A DNA stretch of 64,000 bases from Verrucomicrobiota bacterium (GTDB taxonomy: Bacteria > Verrucomicrobiota > Verrucomicrobiia > Limisphaerales > UBA9464). Position 1 is the stretch's first letter, and each line of letters opens with the position of its first letter. The translations under genes were made by a program, and so were the position numbers. The notes under the pieces were generated by a model, which saw only the letters and a list, made by a program, of their open reading frames with translations, ran no database searches and was not told the origin of the DNA. Shown piece by piece: positions 43,924-52,005 of the stretch. The DNA is taken from NCBI GenBank assembly GCA_947454705.1, contig CANGKZ010000027.1, positions 1-64,000 on the forward strand, in the 5' to 3' direction.

Positions 43924-45345
43924 TCAAATGGATCCGCCGTCAACGGCTCCGTCCAAGGGGAGATCCAGTCGGCTCATCTTGTACTTCAGGTTGCTGACCG
44001 GCAGCCCGAGCTCCCCGGCCGCATTTTCCAGGTTTCCGCCGGTCTTGTTCAGGGCCGATTGAATCATTTCCCGCTCAAAACGAACCAACGCATCGCTGAG
44101 CGAAAGCCCAGGCTCCCCGGGCGAAAGCGGACGACGCAAATCCCCTGCTCCGCGGCCCTCGCGGAGACGCGATTCCACCTCGAAATCAGGCAGGCTGGCC
44201 GGCGTGATTTCATCGCCCGACTCCAGGATCACCGCCCGCTCCAGCACATTCCGCAATTCGCGGACATTCCCAGGCCAGGAATGCGCCACCAACGCCGCCT
44301 GCGCGGGCTCGGATATCTTGGTGATCGTCTTGCCCAGGCGGATGGAGAATTGACGCAGGAAATGCCCCGCCAAGATCAGAATATCGGCCGACCGTTCCCG
44401 CAACGGAGGCGGACGGAACTGCATCACGTTCAACCGATGGAACAAATCCTCACGAAAATCCCCCTTCCGAATCGCCTCCACAATGTTCCGGTTCGTCGCG
44501 GCGATCAGTCGCACGTTCACCCGCAATTCCTGAGTCCCACCCACCCGCGTGAACGAACCATCTTCCAGGAACCGAAGCAGCTTGGCCTGCAGCGGACGGC
44601 TCATGTCGCCAATTTCATCGAGGAAAATCGTGCCGCCATCCGCCTCTTCCACGTATCCGCGCTTGGTCCGGTGCGCGCCCGTGAAGGCCCCACGCTCGTA
44701 TCCGAACAGCTCGCTCTCCAGCAGGGTTTCGGGGATCGCCGCGCAGTTCAAACGGATGTAGGTTTGCCCCGTCCGACGGCTCAACGTGTGAATGGCCCCT
44801 GCGATCAGCTCTTTGCCGGTGCCGCTTTCTCCCAGGATAAGCACCGTGGCATCGGTCGGCGCCACGGTTTGGATTAATTGCCGCAACTCCCGGATCTTCG
44901 GTGCATCACCAATGATGTGCTGGAGCCCGTACGACTCGCCCGCGCGGGCCTTCAATGCCGCATTCTCCGCCAGCAGTTGGTGACGCTCCGCGCAACGCGC
45001 CACGGCGTGCAGGAGTTCGTCGGGATCGAAGGGCTTGGCGAGGTAGTCGATCGCCCCATTTTTGATCGCCTCCACCGCCAGCTTCGGCGTGGCGTAGGCA
45101 GTCATCATCAGAATGGGTAGCCCCGGCTTTTTGCGGGCCGCCTCCTTGAGAAATTCGTATCCACTCATGCCGCCCAGACGCGCATCGGTGATCACCATGA
45201 ACACCTCCTCTTCGTCGAGACGCTTGATCGCCGCCTCGGCGGAATCGGCGAGGCGGACGTCGTAATCCTCGGCGCGCAGCACCGTTTCGAGCGACAGCCT
45301 CATGTTCTTCTCGTCATCCACGACGAGCAGCGGGGGAAGTTTCAT
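43924..45345 (-). CDS. Sigma-54-dependent response regulator, NtrC family
   Basis: The 473-residue protein starts at ATG 45345. A receiver domain (residues 1-120) has LLVVDDEKNMRLSLE and the phosphoacceptor in ITDARLGGMSG, then MMTAYAT and AKPFDPDEL. The AAA+ domain (about 140-370) has Walker A GESGTGKELIAGAIH, the sigma-54 contact loop ERGAFTGAHRTKRG, Walker B GGTIFLDEIGDM and the sensor motifs. A Fis-type HTH ends the protein (LNKTGGNLENAAGELGLPVSNL). It therefore activates sigma-54 promoters when phosphorylated, most probably by the kinase encoded immediately upstream (17 bases). Confidence 0.95.
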   Translation of the reverse strand: MKLPPLLVVDDEKNMRLSLETVLRAEDYDVRLADSAEAAIKRLDEEEVFMVITDARLGGMSGYEFLKEAARKKPGLPILMMTAYATPKLAVEAIKNGAIDYLAKPFDPDELLHAVARCAERHQLLAENAALKARAGESYGLQHIIGDAPKIRELRQLIQTVAPTDATVLILGESGTGKELIAGAIHTLSRRTGQTYIRLNCAAIPETLLESELFGYERGAFTGAHRTKRGYVEEADGGTIFLDEIGDMSRPLQAKLLRFLEDGSFTRVGGTQELRVNVRLIAATNRNIVEAIRKGDFREDLFHRLNVMQFRPPPLRERSADILILAGHFLRQFSIRLGKTITKISEPAQAALVAHSWPGNVRELRNVLERAVILESGDEITPASLPDFEVESRLREGRGAGDLRRPLSPGEPGLSLSDALVRFEREMIQSALNKTGGNLENAAGELGLPVSNLKYKMSRLDLPLDGAVDGGSI

Positions 45346-45362
45346 GATCTACGTTCTACTCT

Positions 45363-46796
45363 CTACTTTCTGAGACGCATCAGTGACCGGGCGGGCAACC
45401 GCACGTGAAAGGTCGTGCCCTGGCCCGGTTCGGACTCTACGGAGACCGATCCTCCGTACAGTTCGGTGTTGTGTTTGACGATCGCCAGGCCCAGGCCGGT
45501 GCCCTTCTCCTTGGTCGTAAAATAGGGTTCGAACAGATTCGCCAGCAGGTCCTGCGGAATCCCCGGACCGGTGTCCCGAATGGACACCAGCACCGACAAA
45601 TCCGGCTCCGCTTTGGCCGTAAGGAAAATCTCCCCGCGTCCGTTCATCGCCTCACGCGCGTTGGTGAGCAGGTTCACGAACACCTCGGAAAAATGACCCG
45701 ATTGCCCCAGCAGAAGCGGAAGCCCCAGTGCGTAATCGCGATGGATCCGGATGTCGAACTTCGCCGCTTCGGGAAGCGTCTGCGAAATCGCCCGCTCCAG
45801 CTCGTCCGTGATCCGCACCCGCTCCACCTTGCCCTCAGCCAGTTTAGCATATCCCATCAGCTCCGTGATGATGCGGTCGGACTTCTCCACTTCCTCGCGG
45901 ATGATGGCAATCTGCTGGGTGATAGTTTTTCCCTCGCGAACACTCTTGTGCAGCGTGTAGGCGGCGTTGTTGATGATCCCCAGCGGGTTCTTCAACTGGT
46001 GCGCAATCTCCGCCGCGATCCGCCCCGCCGCCTCCAACTGCTGCTGCTTGAGGGCGAATTCCCGGGCCTCCTCCTCCTTCAAACGCTGACGATCGCCCAG
46101 CATCTGAATGCCGTAGCAACAGGCCGTGAGCAGCAGGAGGATCAACACCCGCAGCAACAACGGCTCGGCATGAATCGAGGGAAGCTCGCCTCCTTCTCCG
46201 CCGATTTCACCCCGACCCACGCTGCGAACCACCTCCAGCTCGAGTTGCTCCAGGGCCACATCCAGCCAGCCGGCGACGACATAACACGCGCTGACCGTCA
46301 GGTTCACCACGATCTGCACTTCGGCGTGCGCAATGATCGCCGCATTGCGGATGATCAATCCGAAGAACGCGTAATACAGAATGCTGTCGAACCCGCCCGT
46401 CACCAGGGTCAACGCCGCCACCACCGCGCCGTCGAGAATGGCCGTGCTGTACACCGCCCGCTCCAGCACGCGGGGGGAGATTTCGTCCATGCCCCACACC
46501 ATGATCCCCGTGCCCACGTTCAGGCAGAGGTAGATCAGGAAGAAATTCCGCAACCCGTTCAGCGCGTCCTCACGGGTCGAGGTCGGGTTCACAAACCAAT
46601 GCGCGTAGAACAGGAAATAGAGCAGCAGGAGCAGCATCACCGCCTTCACCGGCAGCATCACGCCGCGCTCCACGAAGCGCACCCGGCGCAAGAACACCGC
46701 CTCATCGGGCGGCGGCGCATCCGCCAGCCGCCACCAGCGGGCGAATGACTGACGCGCGTCGATCCAGGCCTCGGACAATGACATCGCGCGCACCAT
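45363..46796 (-). CDS. Membrane sensor histidine kinase
   Basis: The 477-residue protein starts at ATG 46796 (a second ATG is at 46784). Residues about 45-220 have five to six membrane helices (VKAVMLLLLLYFLFYAHWFV and others) and no large periplasmic domain, so the signal may be membrane state or an intramembrane ligand. A short linker with a coiled-coil feel (LKEEEAREFALKQQQLEAAGR) leads to the kinase core: H-box GRIAAEIAHQLKNPLGII with the phosphorylated His, N-box NLLTNAREAMNG, DTGPGIP (G1) and KGTGLGLAIVKH (G2). It should phosphorylate the NtrC-type regulator downstream. Confidence 0.93.
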   Translation of the reverse strand: MVRAMSLSEAWIDARQSFARWWRLADAPPPDEAVFLRRVRFVERGVMLPVKAVMLLLLLYFLFYAHWFVNPTSTREDALNGLRNFFLIYLCLNVGTGIMVWGMDEISPRVLERAVYSTAILDGAVVAALTLVTGGFDSILYYAFFGLIIRNAAIIAHAEVQIVVNLTVSACYVVAGWLDVALEQLELEVVRSVGRGEIGGEGGELPSIHAEPLLLRVLILLLLTACCYGIQMLGDRQRLKEEEAREFALKQQQLEAAGRIAAEIAHQLKNPLGIINNAAYTLHKSVREGKTITQQIAIIREEVEKSDRIITELMGYAKLAEGKVERVRITDELERAISQTLPEAAKFDIRIHRDYALGLPLLLGQSGHFSEVFVNLLTNAREAMNGRGEIFLTAKAEPDLSVLVSIRDTGPGIPQDLLANLFEPYFTTKEKGTGLGLAIVKHNTELYGGSVSVESEPGQGTTFHVRLPARSLMRLRK

Positions 46797-46814
46797 GCAG
46801 GTTCCGTGCCGCGT

Positions 46815-47363
46815 TTAGCCCGCCAGCGCGAGGGCGCGGGCTGCGATCTGATCGATCGGCCAGAGGCGTCCAATGCCCTCGTATCCGCAGGAAAGCAGCC
46901 CTTCTTCCGGCCCGATGAACTCCACACCGCGCGATTTCAGCGTCGCCACATGCCCCTGGGTGGCCGGGTGCAGCCACATTTTCCCATTCATCGCCGGCGC
47001 CACCAGGATCCGGGCCTCGCGACGCAGCGCCAGGTGGATGCAGGTCAGCGCATCGTCCGCCAGGCCGAGCGCCATGCGGGCCAGCGTATTCGCGGTCGCC
47101 GGGGCAATCAGGAGGAGATCCGCCTCGTCCGCCAATCGGATATGCGCCGGCTTCCAGCCCTCTTCCTCGTCGTAGAGGCTCGTGATGACCGGATTTCGGG
47201 AAAGCGTCTTGAACGGAAGCGGCGTGACAAAGCGCTGGGCGTCGTCGGTCAGCACCACATTCACCACCGCGCCCGACTTGGTCAGCAGGCTGGCCAGATC
47301 GATCGCGCGATGGGCCGCGATGGATCCAGTCACGCCGAGAACGATGCGACGGGGTTCAGCCAT
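46815..47363 (-). CDS. coaC: Phosphopantothenoylcysteine decarboxylase, stand-alone CoaC
   Basis: The 182-residue flavoprotein starts at ATG 47363 (MAEPRRIVLGVTGSIAAHRA). GVTGSIAAHRAIDLASLL is the FMN-binding opening of the HFCD family; HIRLADEADLLLIAPATANT carries the catalytic His and PASANT-like motif (here PATANT), and LVAPAMNGKMW the substrate-recognition motif PXMNXXMW. GPEEGLLSCGYEGIGRLW contains the active-site Cys loop. It decarboxylates phosphopantothenoylcysteine to phosphopantetheine in CoA synthesis. The ligase domain that is usually fused to it is encoded separately at 32637-33335. It follows gmk by two bases. Confidence 0.92.
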   Translation of the reverse strand: MAEPRRIVLGVTGSIAAHRAIDLASLLTKSGAVVNVVLTDDAQRFVTPLPFKTLSRNPVITSLYDEEEGWKPAHIRLADEADLLLIAPATANTLARMALGLADDALTCIHLALRREARILVAPAMNGKMWLHPATQGHVATLKSRGVEFIGPEEGLLSCGYEGIGRLWPIDQIAARALALAG

Positions 47364-47365
47364 GG

Positions 47366-47983
47366 TCAGGATTCCTTCCACTCAAAATCGGAACGCGTTC
47401 GGCGGAGCCGCTCCGCATCGTAAATCGCCTGCATGCGGGAGGAATCCTCCGATCGGGTGCCACTCACCACCAGATAGTCGAATTCCTTCCATCGCGCCAC
47501 CTCGATACTCGCCTCCTGCATCCGGCGCGCCACCACTTCCTCGGAATCCGCCCCGCGCCCGCGCAGGCGCTGCTCCAATTCCCCGCGGGTTCGGGGCGTC
47601 AGGAACACGGTCACCAACGCGGTTGAGAGCACCGGATCCGAAGCCACCACGCGACGCACCGAAGCCGCGCCCTGAACGTCGATGTTCAGCAGCACGTCGT
47701 GTCCGCCATTCAACAGCTCGAGCACGGTTTCCTTCCGCGTTCCGTAGGACTTTCCGTACACGTGCGCATGCTCCAGGAATTCGCCCGCCGCCACGCGTCG
47801 ATCGAACTCCTCGGGCGAGTAGAAATGATAATCGACTCCGTTCACCTCGCCCGGCCGGGGCGGACGCGTGGTGCACGTGACCACGCGGCGAAGCCCGGCG
47901 TTGGCCGCCAGCAAGGCATTGCAAACCGTGGTCTTCCCGCCGCCCGAAGGCGCCGAAATCAAAAATAATACAGCTCGATTCAT
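47366..47983 (-). CDS. gmk: Guanylate kinase
   Basis: The 205-residue enzyme starts at ATG 47983 (MNRAVLFLISAPSGGGKTTVCNAL) with the P-loop APSGGGKT. GMP-binding motifs follow: VVTCTTRPPRPGEVNGVDYHF, FLEHAHVYGKSYGT and NIDVQGAASVRR. It converts GMP to GDP, an essential step of GTP and ppGpp precursor supply. Length and order are typical. It sits between yicC and coaC, a very common arrangement (yicC-gmk-rpoZ-coaBC); the small rpoZ gene that is often next is not seen here. Confidence 0.97.
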   Translation of the reverse strand: MNRAVLFLISAPSGGGKTTVCNALLAANAGLRRVVTCTTRPPRPGEVNGVDYHFYSPEEFDRRVAAGEFLEHAHVYGKSYGTRKETVLELLNGGHDVLLNIDVQGAASVRRVVASDPVLSTALVTVFLTPRTRGELEQRLRGRGADSEEVVARRMQEASIEVARWKEFDYLVVSGTRSEDSSRMQAIYDAERLRRTRSDFEWKES

Positions 47984-48048
47984 GAAACGAAAAACGTCGA
48001 TCCACTCGCATACTTACCTACTCGCCCACTCACACACTCGCCAACGCG

Positions 48049-48924
48049 CTACTCCACATTCTGCGCCTGCTCCCGAAACCTCTCCAATTCCGTCTTCAGA
48101 AGCACCACGTCGCTCGAGATCAGCGCGTCATTCGCCTTCGACCCGATGGTGTTCACCTCGCGATTCATCTCCTGCGCGAGGAAGTCGAGTTTGCGTCCCA
48201 CCGGATCCGCCGCGCGGGCGCAGTCTTCGAACTGAACGAAATGACTGTCGAGGCGTGCGAGTTCCTCCGAGATATCCGATCGATCCGCGAAGAACACCAC
48301 TTCCTTGATCACGCGTTCGTCGTCGGCCGATACGGTTTCGAGTCCGGCCGACCGAATCCGCTGCAGCAACAGATCGCGAAAACGGCGTTGAACCTCGGGG
48401 GCCTGCGTGCGGATGCGTCCCACGCCCGCCTTCAGTCCGGCGATGCGCCCGGCCAAGTCGGCAGACAGGGCCGCGCCCTCGCGATCGCGCATGGCGTTGA
48501 ACGCCGTCACGGCGCGACGGAATGCGGGCTCCACCCAAGTCCAGGTGGTGTCGGGATCGAGGGTTGTGTCGCGCGTGTCCAGCACGCCGGGGCAACGAAG
48601 GATCGACTCGAGCGAAACGCCGCCCGTGAGGCCGAGCTCCTGAACGAGCGACTTGAGCTCCGCGGCGTAGGCGGCGGCGACCGTGCGATCAATGGCCGTG
48701 CCGGTGTTGGTCCCGGGATGTTCGAGCACCACCTGACACTCCACGCGACCGCGCGACACCGTGCGGGTCAGCTCATCGCGCATGCGGGTTTCGAGGGACT
48801 CCAACTCGCGCGGCAGCCGGACAAGAATTTCGGCCTGCTTTCGGTTCACCGAACGCAGTTCCACCGTCACCCGAATCCCATCCTGGGCCTGTTCACCCCG
48901 GCCGTAGCCGGTCATTGATCGCAT
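48049..48924 (-). CDS. yicC: YicC-family endoribonuclease
   Basis: The 291-residue protein starts at ATG 48924 and opens MRSMTGYGRGEQAQDGIRVTVELRSVN (split here: MTGYGRGE is the family hallmark). LVRLPRELESLETRMRDEL, RTVSRGRVECQVVLE and the C-terminal KLDFLAQEMNREVNTIGSKA are conserved in YicC/YloC proteins. Members have been shown to be RNases acting on structured RNAs such as RyhB in E. coli. It is the first gene of a nine-gene minus-strand run with gaps of 65 bases or less. Confidence 0.93.
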   Translation of the reverse strand: MRSMTGYGRGEQAQDGIRVTVELRSVNRKQAEILVRLPRELESLETRMRDELTRTVSRGRVECQVVLEHPGTNTGTAIDRTVAAAYAAELKSLVQELGLTGGVSLESILRCPGVLDTRDTTLDPDTTWTWVEPAFRRAVTAFNAMRDREGAALSADLAGRIAGLKAGVGRIRTQAPEVQRRFRDLLLQRIRSAGLETVSADDERVIKEVVFFADRSDISEELARLDSHFVQFEDCARAADPVGRKLDFLAQEMNREVNTIGSKANDALISSDVVLLKTELERFREQAQNVE

Positions 48925-49000
48925 GGGGCAACCATGTCCAATCGCCCGCCCCGCAGCGACCCTTTTTCAACAACTCACTTTCAGCAATGGGAGTCCCTTC

Positions 49001-49025
49001 ACCGCAGAGGCGCAGAGGCGCGGAG
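49001..49025. repeat. Short dispersed gcagaggcg-type repeat
   Basis: The stretch contains accgcagaggcgcagaggcg, two copies of a 9-base unit. Motifs of this kind recur between genes in this phylum, as far as I recall. It lies in the 230-base gap upstream of yicC, whose other contents are an AT-rich stretch (catttttcattttgaatttt) and no gene. Confidence 0.4.
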
Positions 49026-49154
49026 TGTCTGAAAACATCGCCGCGCTGCTTCCCATTTTTCATTTTGAATTTTTAACTTCTCCCCGGCTCCGCTGCCCCT
49101 GGGAAGAAGTCGGATCACCAAGACTCACTCAGAACCCGGTGCCCCCTCACCGTC

Positions 49155-50075
49155 TCAATGCAGTTCCGCGACACCGCGTGGAAGGCGGTAAAGCTGGTGC
49201 ACTTCGTTGGCGGTGAGAGCACGACGGAAGAACGCCACATCATCGATCAATCCCGCGTAGGCGATTCCCAGCATCGCGATCGTTTTTGAAGGATCCCAGG
49301 TGAAGGTCTGAACCCGCGGGGAAACAATTCCGATCGGCTGGCTGTTGAGATACAGCGTCGCCTGCCCCTCGGCCTTGCCCGTGTTGAATCCCTCAAAGGT
49401 CAACACCACCTGCGTCCAGCTCTCTCGCGTGAACGGAGGACGCGTCACGGTCACCATCGGCCGCTCCGCCATCGGAGTCGCCTCCAGATCCCGATTCTTC
49501 GGATCCCACACCGCCCGATCCGCAAACGCGCCAAACCGAAAATGCCGGGGCTTGTCGTCCTTGCTGAAATCCACCCACATCGCGGCGTCATTCCACTGAC
49601 GCGACGTGATCTGGAACGGGTCGCAAAATCCCGGAGCCAAATCCGTATCGGGATCAAGCTTCAGCCAGAACGACACCGTCCCTCCCCAGTTCGAAGTCGA
49701 GTAAGGCATGTTCTTCTCCGCCTGGAAGAACACGACGTTGGTATTGCTTCGATCGAAGCTCAACGCATCGCCAAACTTGCCCGCCCCACGTGCGATACGA
49801 ATCGCGCCCTGGGCCGGGAGACCCGGCTTTCCGATGCGGGGATGATTCAACGAGGACAGATTGAACATCCGCCGATCCCCCGCGCCGAAGTCAGCATCCG
49901 CGCCGTGATCAAACGACGCGTGAAACGAAAGTGCCGAACGGAGATTCTCCGTTCCCGCGGCCAGACCCGCGACAATCGCGAGCCCCAATCCTGATACCGC
50001 GATCCCTCGCCGGAACCACCGCATCGAACGGGACGACACACCAGAGGTTTTGGGGGAGCGAAGCATGAAGTTCAT
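49155..50075 (-). CDS. Secreted LamG-like (concanavalin fold) domain protein
   Basis: The 306-residue protein starts at ATG 50075 (MNFMLRSPKTSGVSSRSMRW) and has a signal region (GIAVSGLGLAIVAGLAAG). The body is a LamG/concanavalin-like sandwich: LSFHASFDHGADADF, KFGDALSFDRSN, GTVSFWLKLDPDTD, WTQVVLTFEGFN and IDDVAFFRRALTANEVHQLY, the last being a frequent end of this domain. Such proteins are secreted and probably bind carbohydrate or act as adhesion modules. The frame stays open far upstream through the 7-bp tandem repeat, but that portion is repetitive and is not part of the protein. Confidence 0.82.
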   Translation of the reverse strand: MNFMLRSPKTSGVSSRSMRWFRRGIAVSGLGLAIVAGLAAGTENLRSALSFHASFDHGADADFGAGDRRMFNLSSLNHPRIGKPGLPAQGAIRIARGAGKFGDALSFDRSNTNVVFFQAEKNMPYSTSNWGGTVSFWLKLDPDTDLAPGFCDPFQITSRQWNDAAMWVDFSKDDKPRHFRFGAFADRAVWDPKNRDLEATPMAERPMVTVTRPPFTRESWTQVVLTFEGFNTGKAEGQATLYLNSQPIGIVSPRVQTFTWDPSKTIAMLGIAYAGLIDDVAFFRRALTANEVHQLYRLPRGVAELH

Positions 50076-50150
50076 GATGGGATGAAGCGCACGCAAGTAA
50101 ACCGAGGTCACGCCCCCGAAGCACGGAGAAATCCGCCCTCGCAAAATCCC

Positions 50151-50269
50151 CAGCATCGAGCATCCAGCATCGAGCATCGAGCATCGAGCATCGAGCATCG
50201 AGCATCGAGCATCGAGCATCGAGCATCGAGCATCGAGCATCGAGCATCGAGCATCCAGCATCCAGCATC
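50151..50269. repeat. Tandem 7-bp repeat, 17 units
   Basis: Seventeen copies of the unit [c/g]agcatc run from 50151 to 50269; 13 begin with g and four with c. The c-variants lie at both ends (units 1, 3, 16, 17) and the middle twelve (units 4-15) are identical, which suggests recent expansion by slippage. The array lies between two divergent genes, 75 bases from the LamG start and about 70 bases from the hydrolase start. Confidence 0.95.
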
Positions 50270-50339
50270 CAGCCTCTCGCCCTGAGCCACGGGCCTGCCG
50301 CTTGCAAGTCCGGGTCCGGCACACCAACCTCGGAGATCC

Positions 50340-51689
50340 ATGCACCGCTTCCTCGCGTTGTTTCTCGCGCTTTCCGGCACGCTCCCGCTGCTCGCGCAAC
50401 GTACGCCCTACGACGTCTTCCCGGCCGCCGAGCCGCCTTATCACCGAATTCGGTACGATGCCTCCACCGAACCCGGCCGACTCACCTTCGCCGCGAACTT
50501 CACCCTCTGGATTCCCCCCGGGGTTCGCACGGTGCGGGGCGTGATTGTGCATCAGCACGGATGCGGCGAGGGCTCCTGCAAATCCGGTCTCACCGGAGCC
50601 TACGACCTCCACTGGCAGGCGCTCGCCCGCAAGCACCAGTGCGCCCTGCTCTCGCCCTCGTATGAACAGCCGGAAAGCGCCGAGTGCCAACTTTGGTGCG
50701 ATCCGCGGAACGGTTCCGACGAAGCCTTCCAACGCGCCCTCTCCGATCTCGGCGCCCAAAGTGGCCATCCCGAACTGGCCCGCGTTCCCTGGGCGCTCTG
50801 GGGACACAGCGGTGGAGGCTTCTGGGCCGGCGGCATGGTGTTGCTCCATCCCGATCGCATCGTGGCCGCCTGGCTCCGGTCCGGCGTGCCGCCCATTCAA
50901 CAGACGGACGGACGCCCCGCGCCGTATTCCATTTCCGAGGCCTCATGCCAGGTGCCCGTCATGTGCAACCTGGGCGTGAAGGAGGGCGTGAGCGATCGCA
51001 CCAACCGCTTCGCCGGCGTGTGGCCCGGAGTGGAACGCTATTTCAAAACCCTCCGATCCCGCGGCGCACTCATCGGGGTCTCCATCGATCCCCTCACCAG
51101 CCACGAATGCGGGAATCAACGGTATCTTGCGATCCTGTGGCTCGACGCCTGCCTCACCGCACGTCTCCCTCAGCGCGCCGGAGCTGCACTCAAACCCATG
51201 CCGGCGGCAGCCGCCTACCTCGTACCCATCAATGCCAATGGCACCGCGGTTCTCTCCCCGGTTCCCGCCGCGAAGTACGCAGGAAAGCGAGAAGAAGCCG
51301 TGTGGCTCCCGAACCGCGAAATCGCCCACGCTTGGGAGGACTACTCCCGCAACACGATGGTGCAGGATCGCACGCCTCCACCCGCGCCGAAAAATCTTCG
51401 CGTGAAGGGCAACCAACTCACCTGGGAGGCCGACGCTGATCTCGAAAGTGGACTGGCCCAATTCCTCATCGAGCGCGACGGACAAGTCGTGGCCCGCGTC
51501 CCCGAATCCCCGAAGAATCCGTTCGGCCGTCCGCTCTTTCAAAACCTGCAGTACAGCGACACACCGCCACAGCCATTGGCGGCGATGAAATACACCGACA
51601 CCACTGCGGTTCCGGGCACCCGACATCAGTACCGCGTCATCGCAATCAACACCGCCGGTTTGCAATCTGCCAGCAAACCAAGGCGATGA
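50340..51689 (+). CDS. Secreted alpha/beta hydrolase with C-terminal fibronectin-like domain
   Basis: The 449-residue protein starts at ATG 50340 with a signal peptide ([19 protein letters not shown]). Residues about 20-320 form an alpha/beta hydrolase: [15 protein letters not shown] (oxyanion side), [11 protein letters not shown], the nucleophile elbow in [13 protein letters not shown] (Ser in GHSGG) and a later [10 protein letters not shown] that may carry the His. Several Cys suggest disulfides. Residues about 345-449 are a fibronectin type III-like module: [32 protein letters not shown]. It is probably a periplasmic or extracellular esterase; substrate unknown. The tandem repeat lies in its upstream region. 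Confidence 0.82.
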   Translation: MHRFLALFLALSGTLPLLAQRTPYDVFPAAEPPYHRIRYDASTEPGRLTFAANFTLWIPPGVRTVRGVIVHQHGCGEGSCKSGLTGAYDLHWQALARKHQCALLSPSYEQPESAECQLWCDPRNGSDEAFQRALSDLGAQSGHPELARVPWALWGHSGGGFWAGGMVLLHPDRIVAAWLRSGVPPIQQTDGRPAPYSISEASCQVPVMCNLGVKEGVSDRTNRFAGVWPGVERYFKTLRSRGALIGVSIDPLTSHECGNQRYLAILWLDACLTARLPQRAGAALKPMPAAAAYLVPINANGTAVLSPVPAAKYAGKREEAVWLPNREIAHAWEDYSRNTMVQDRTPPPAPKNLRVKGNQLTWEADADLESGLAQFLIERDGQVVARVPESPKNPFGRPLFQNLQYSDTPPQPLAAMKYTDTTAVPGTRHQYRVIAINTAGLQSASKPRR

Positions 51690-51715
51690 GGTGGAATGCG
51701 ATGGTTGCAAGGGCT

Positions 51716-51948
51716 GCAGTTGAAGGGTTGAAGAGGAACCGAGCGCTTTGTTCCCGGGTATGGAGTACCGCGTTTAGGCGGCTCTGCTGTTGGACGAGGG
51801 AAATCGAAGATTGGGGATTAACCGACTGCCTGCCTCGAGAAGCGTTTCCCTGAACCATCTGAGGACGGGACTCGTAACCAATGAGAAAACCCTTACGGCA
51901 ATGCCGAACTCCCCTTCAACGCTTCAACTTTTTTAACCCTTCAACTGC
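51716..51948. repeat. MITE-like element, copy 3
   Basis: The left end gcagttgaagggttgaag (51716-51733) is matched in inverted form by ttaacccttcaactgc at the right (to 51948). The core (ggagtaccgcgttta, gcggctctgctgttggacg, ctgaggacgggactc) is the same as in the copies at 16461 and 27127 but more diverged. It is followed by tttctaggcttaacccttca, also seen beside the inverted repeat at 21978. It fills most of the 316-base gap after the hydrolase gene. Confidence 0.8.
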
Positions 51949-52005
51949 CGTTTCTAGGCTTAACCCTTCAACCACCATCTCCAGTGCCAATCTCGCCGGA
52001 GGTCC

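Noticed and set aside
50151-50269. CRISPR-like array
   Set aside because: The units are seven bases with no spacers; this is a simple tandem repeat. No other array and no cas gene were seen.
50076-50900. Upstream extension of the LamG protein through the tandem repeat
   Set aside because: The translation is a monotonous MLDARCS repeat plus sequence antisense to the secreted hydrolase; a proper signal peptide follows the ATG at 50075.
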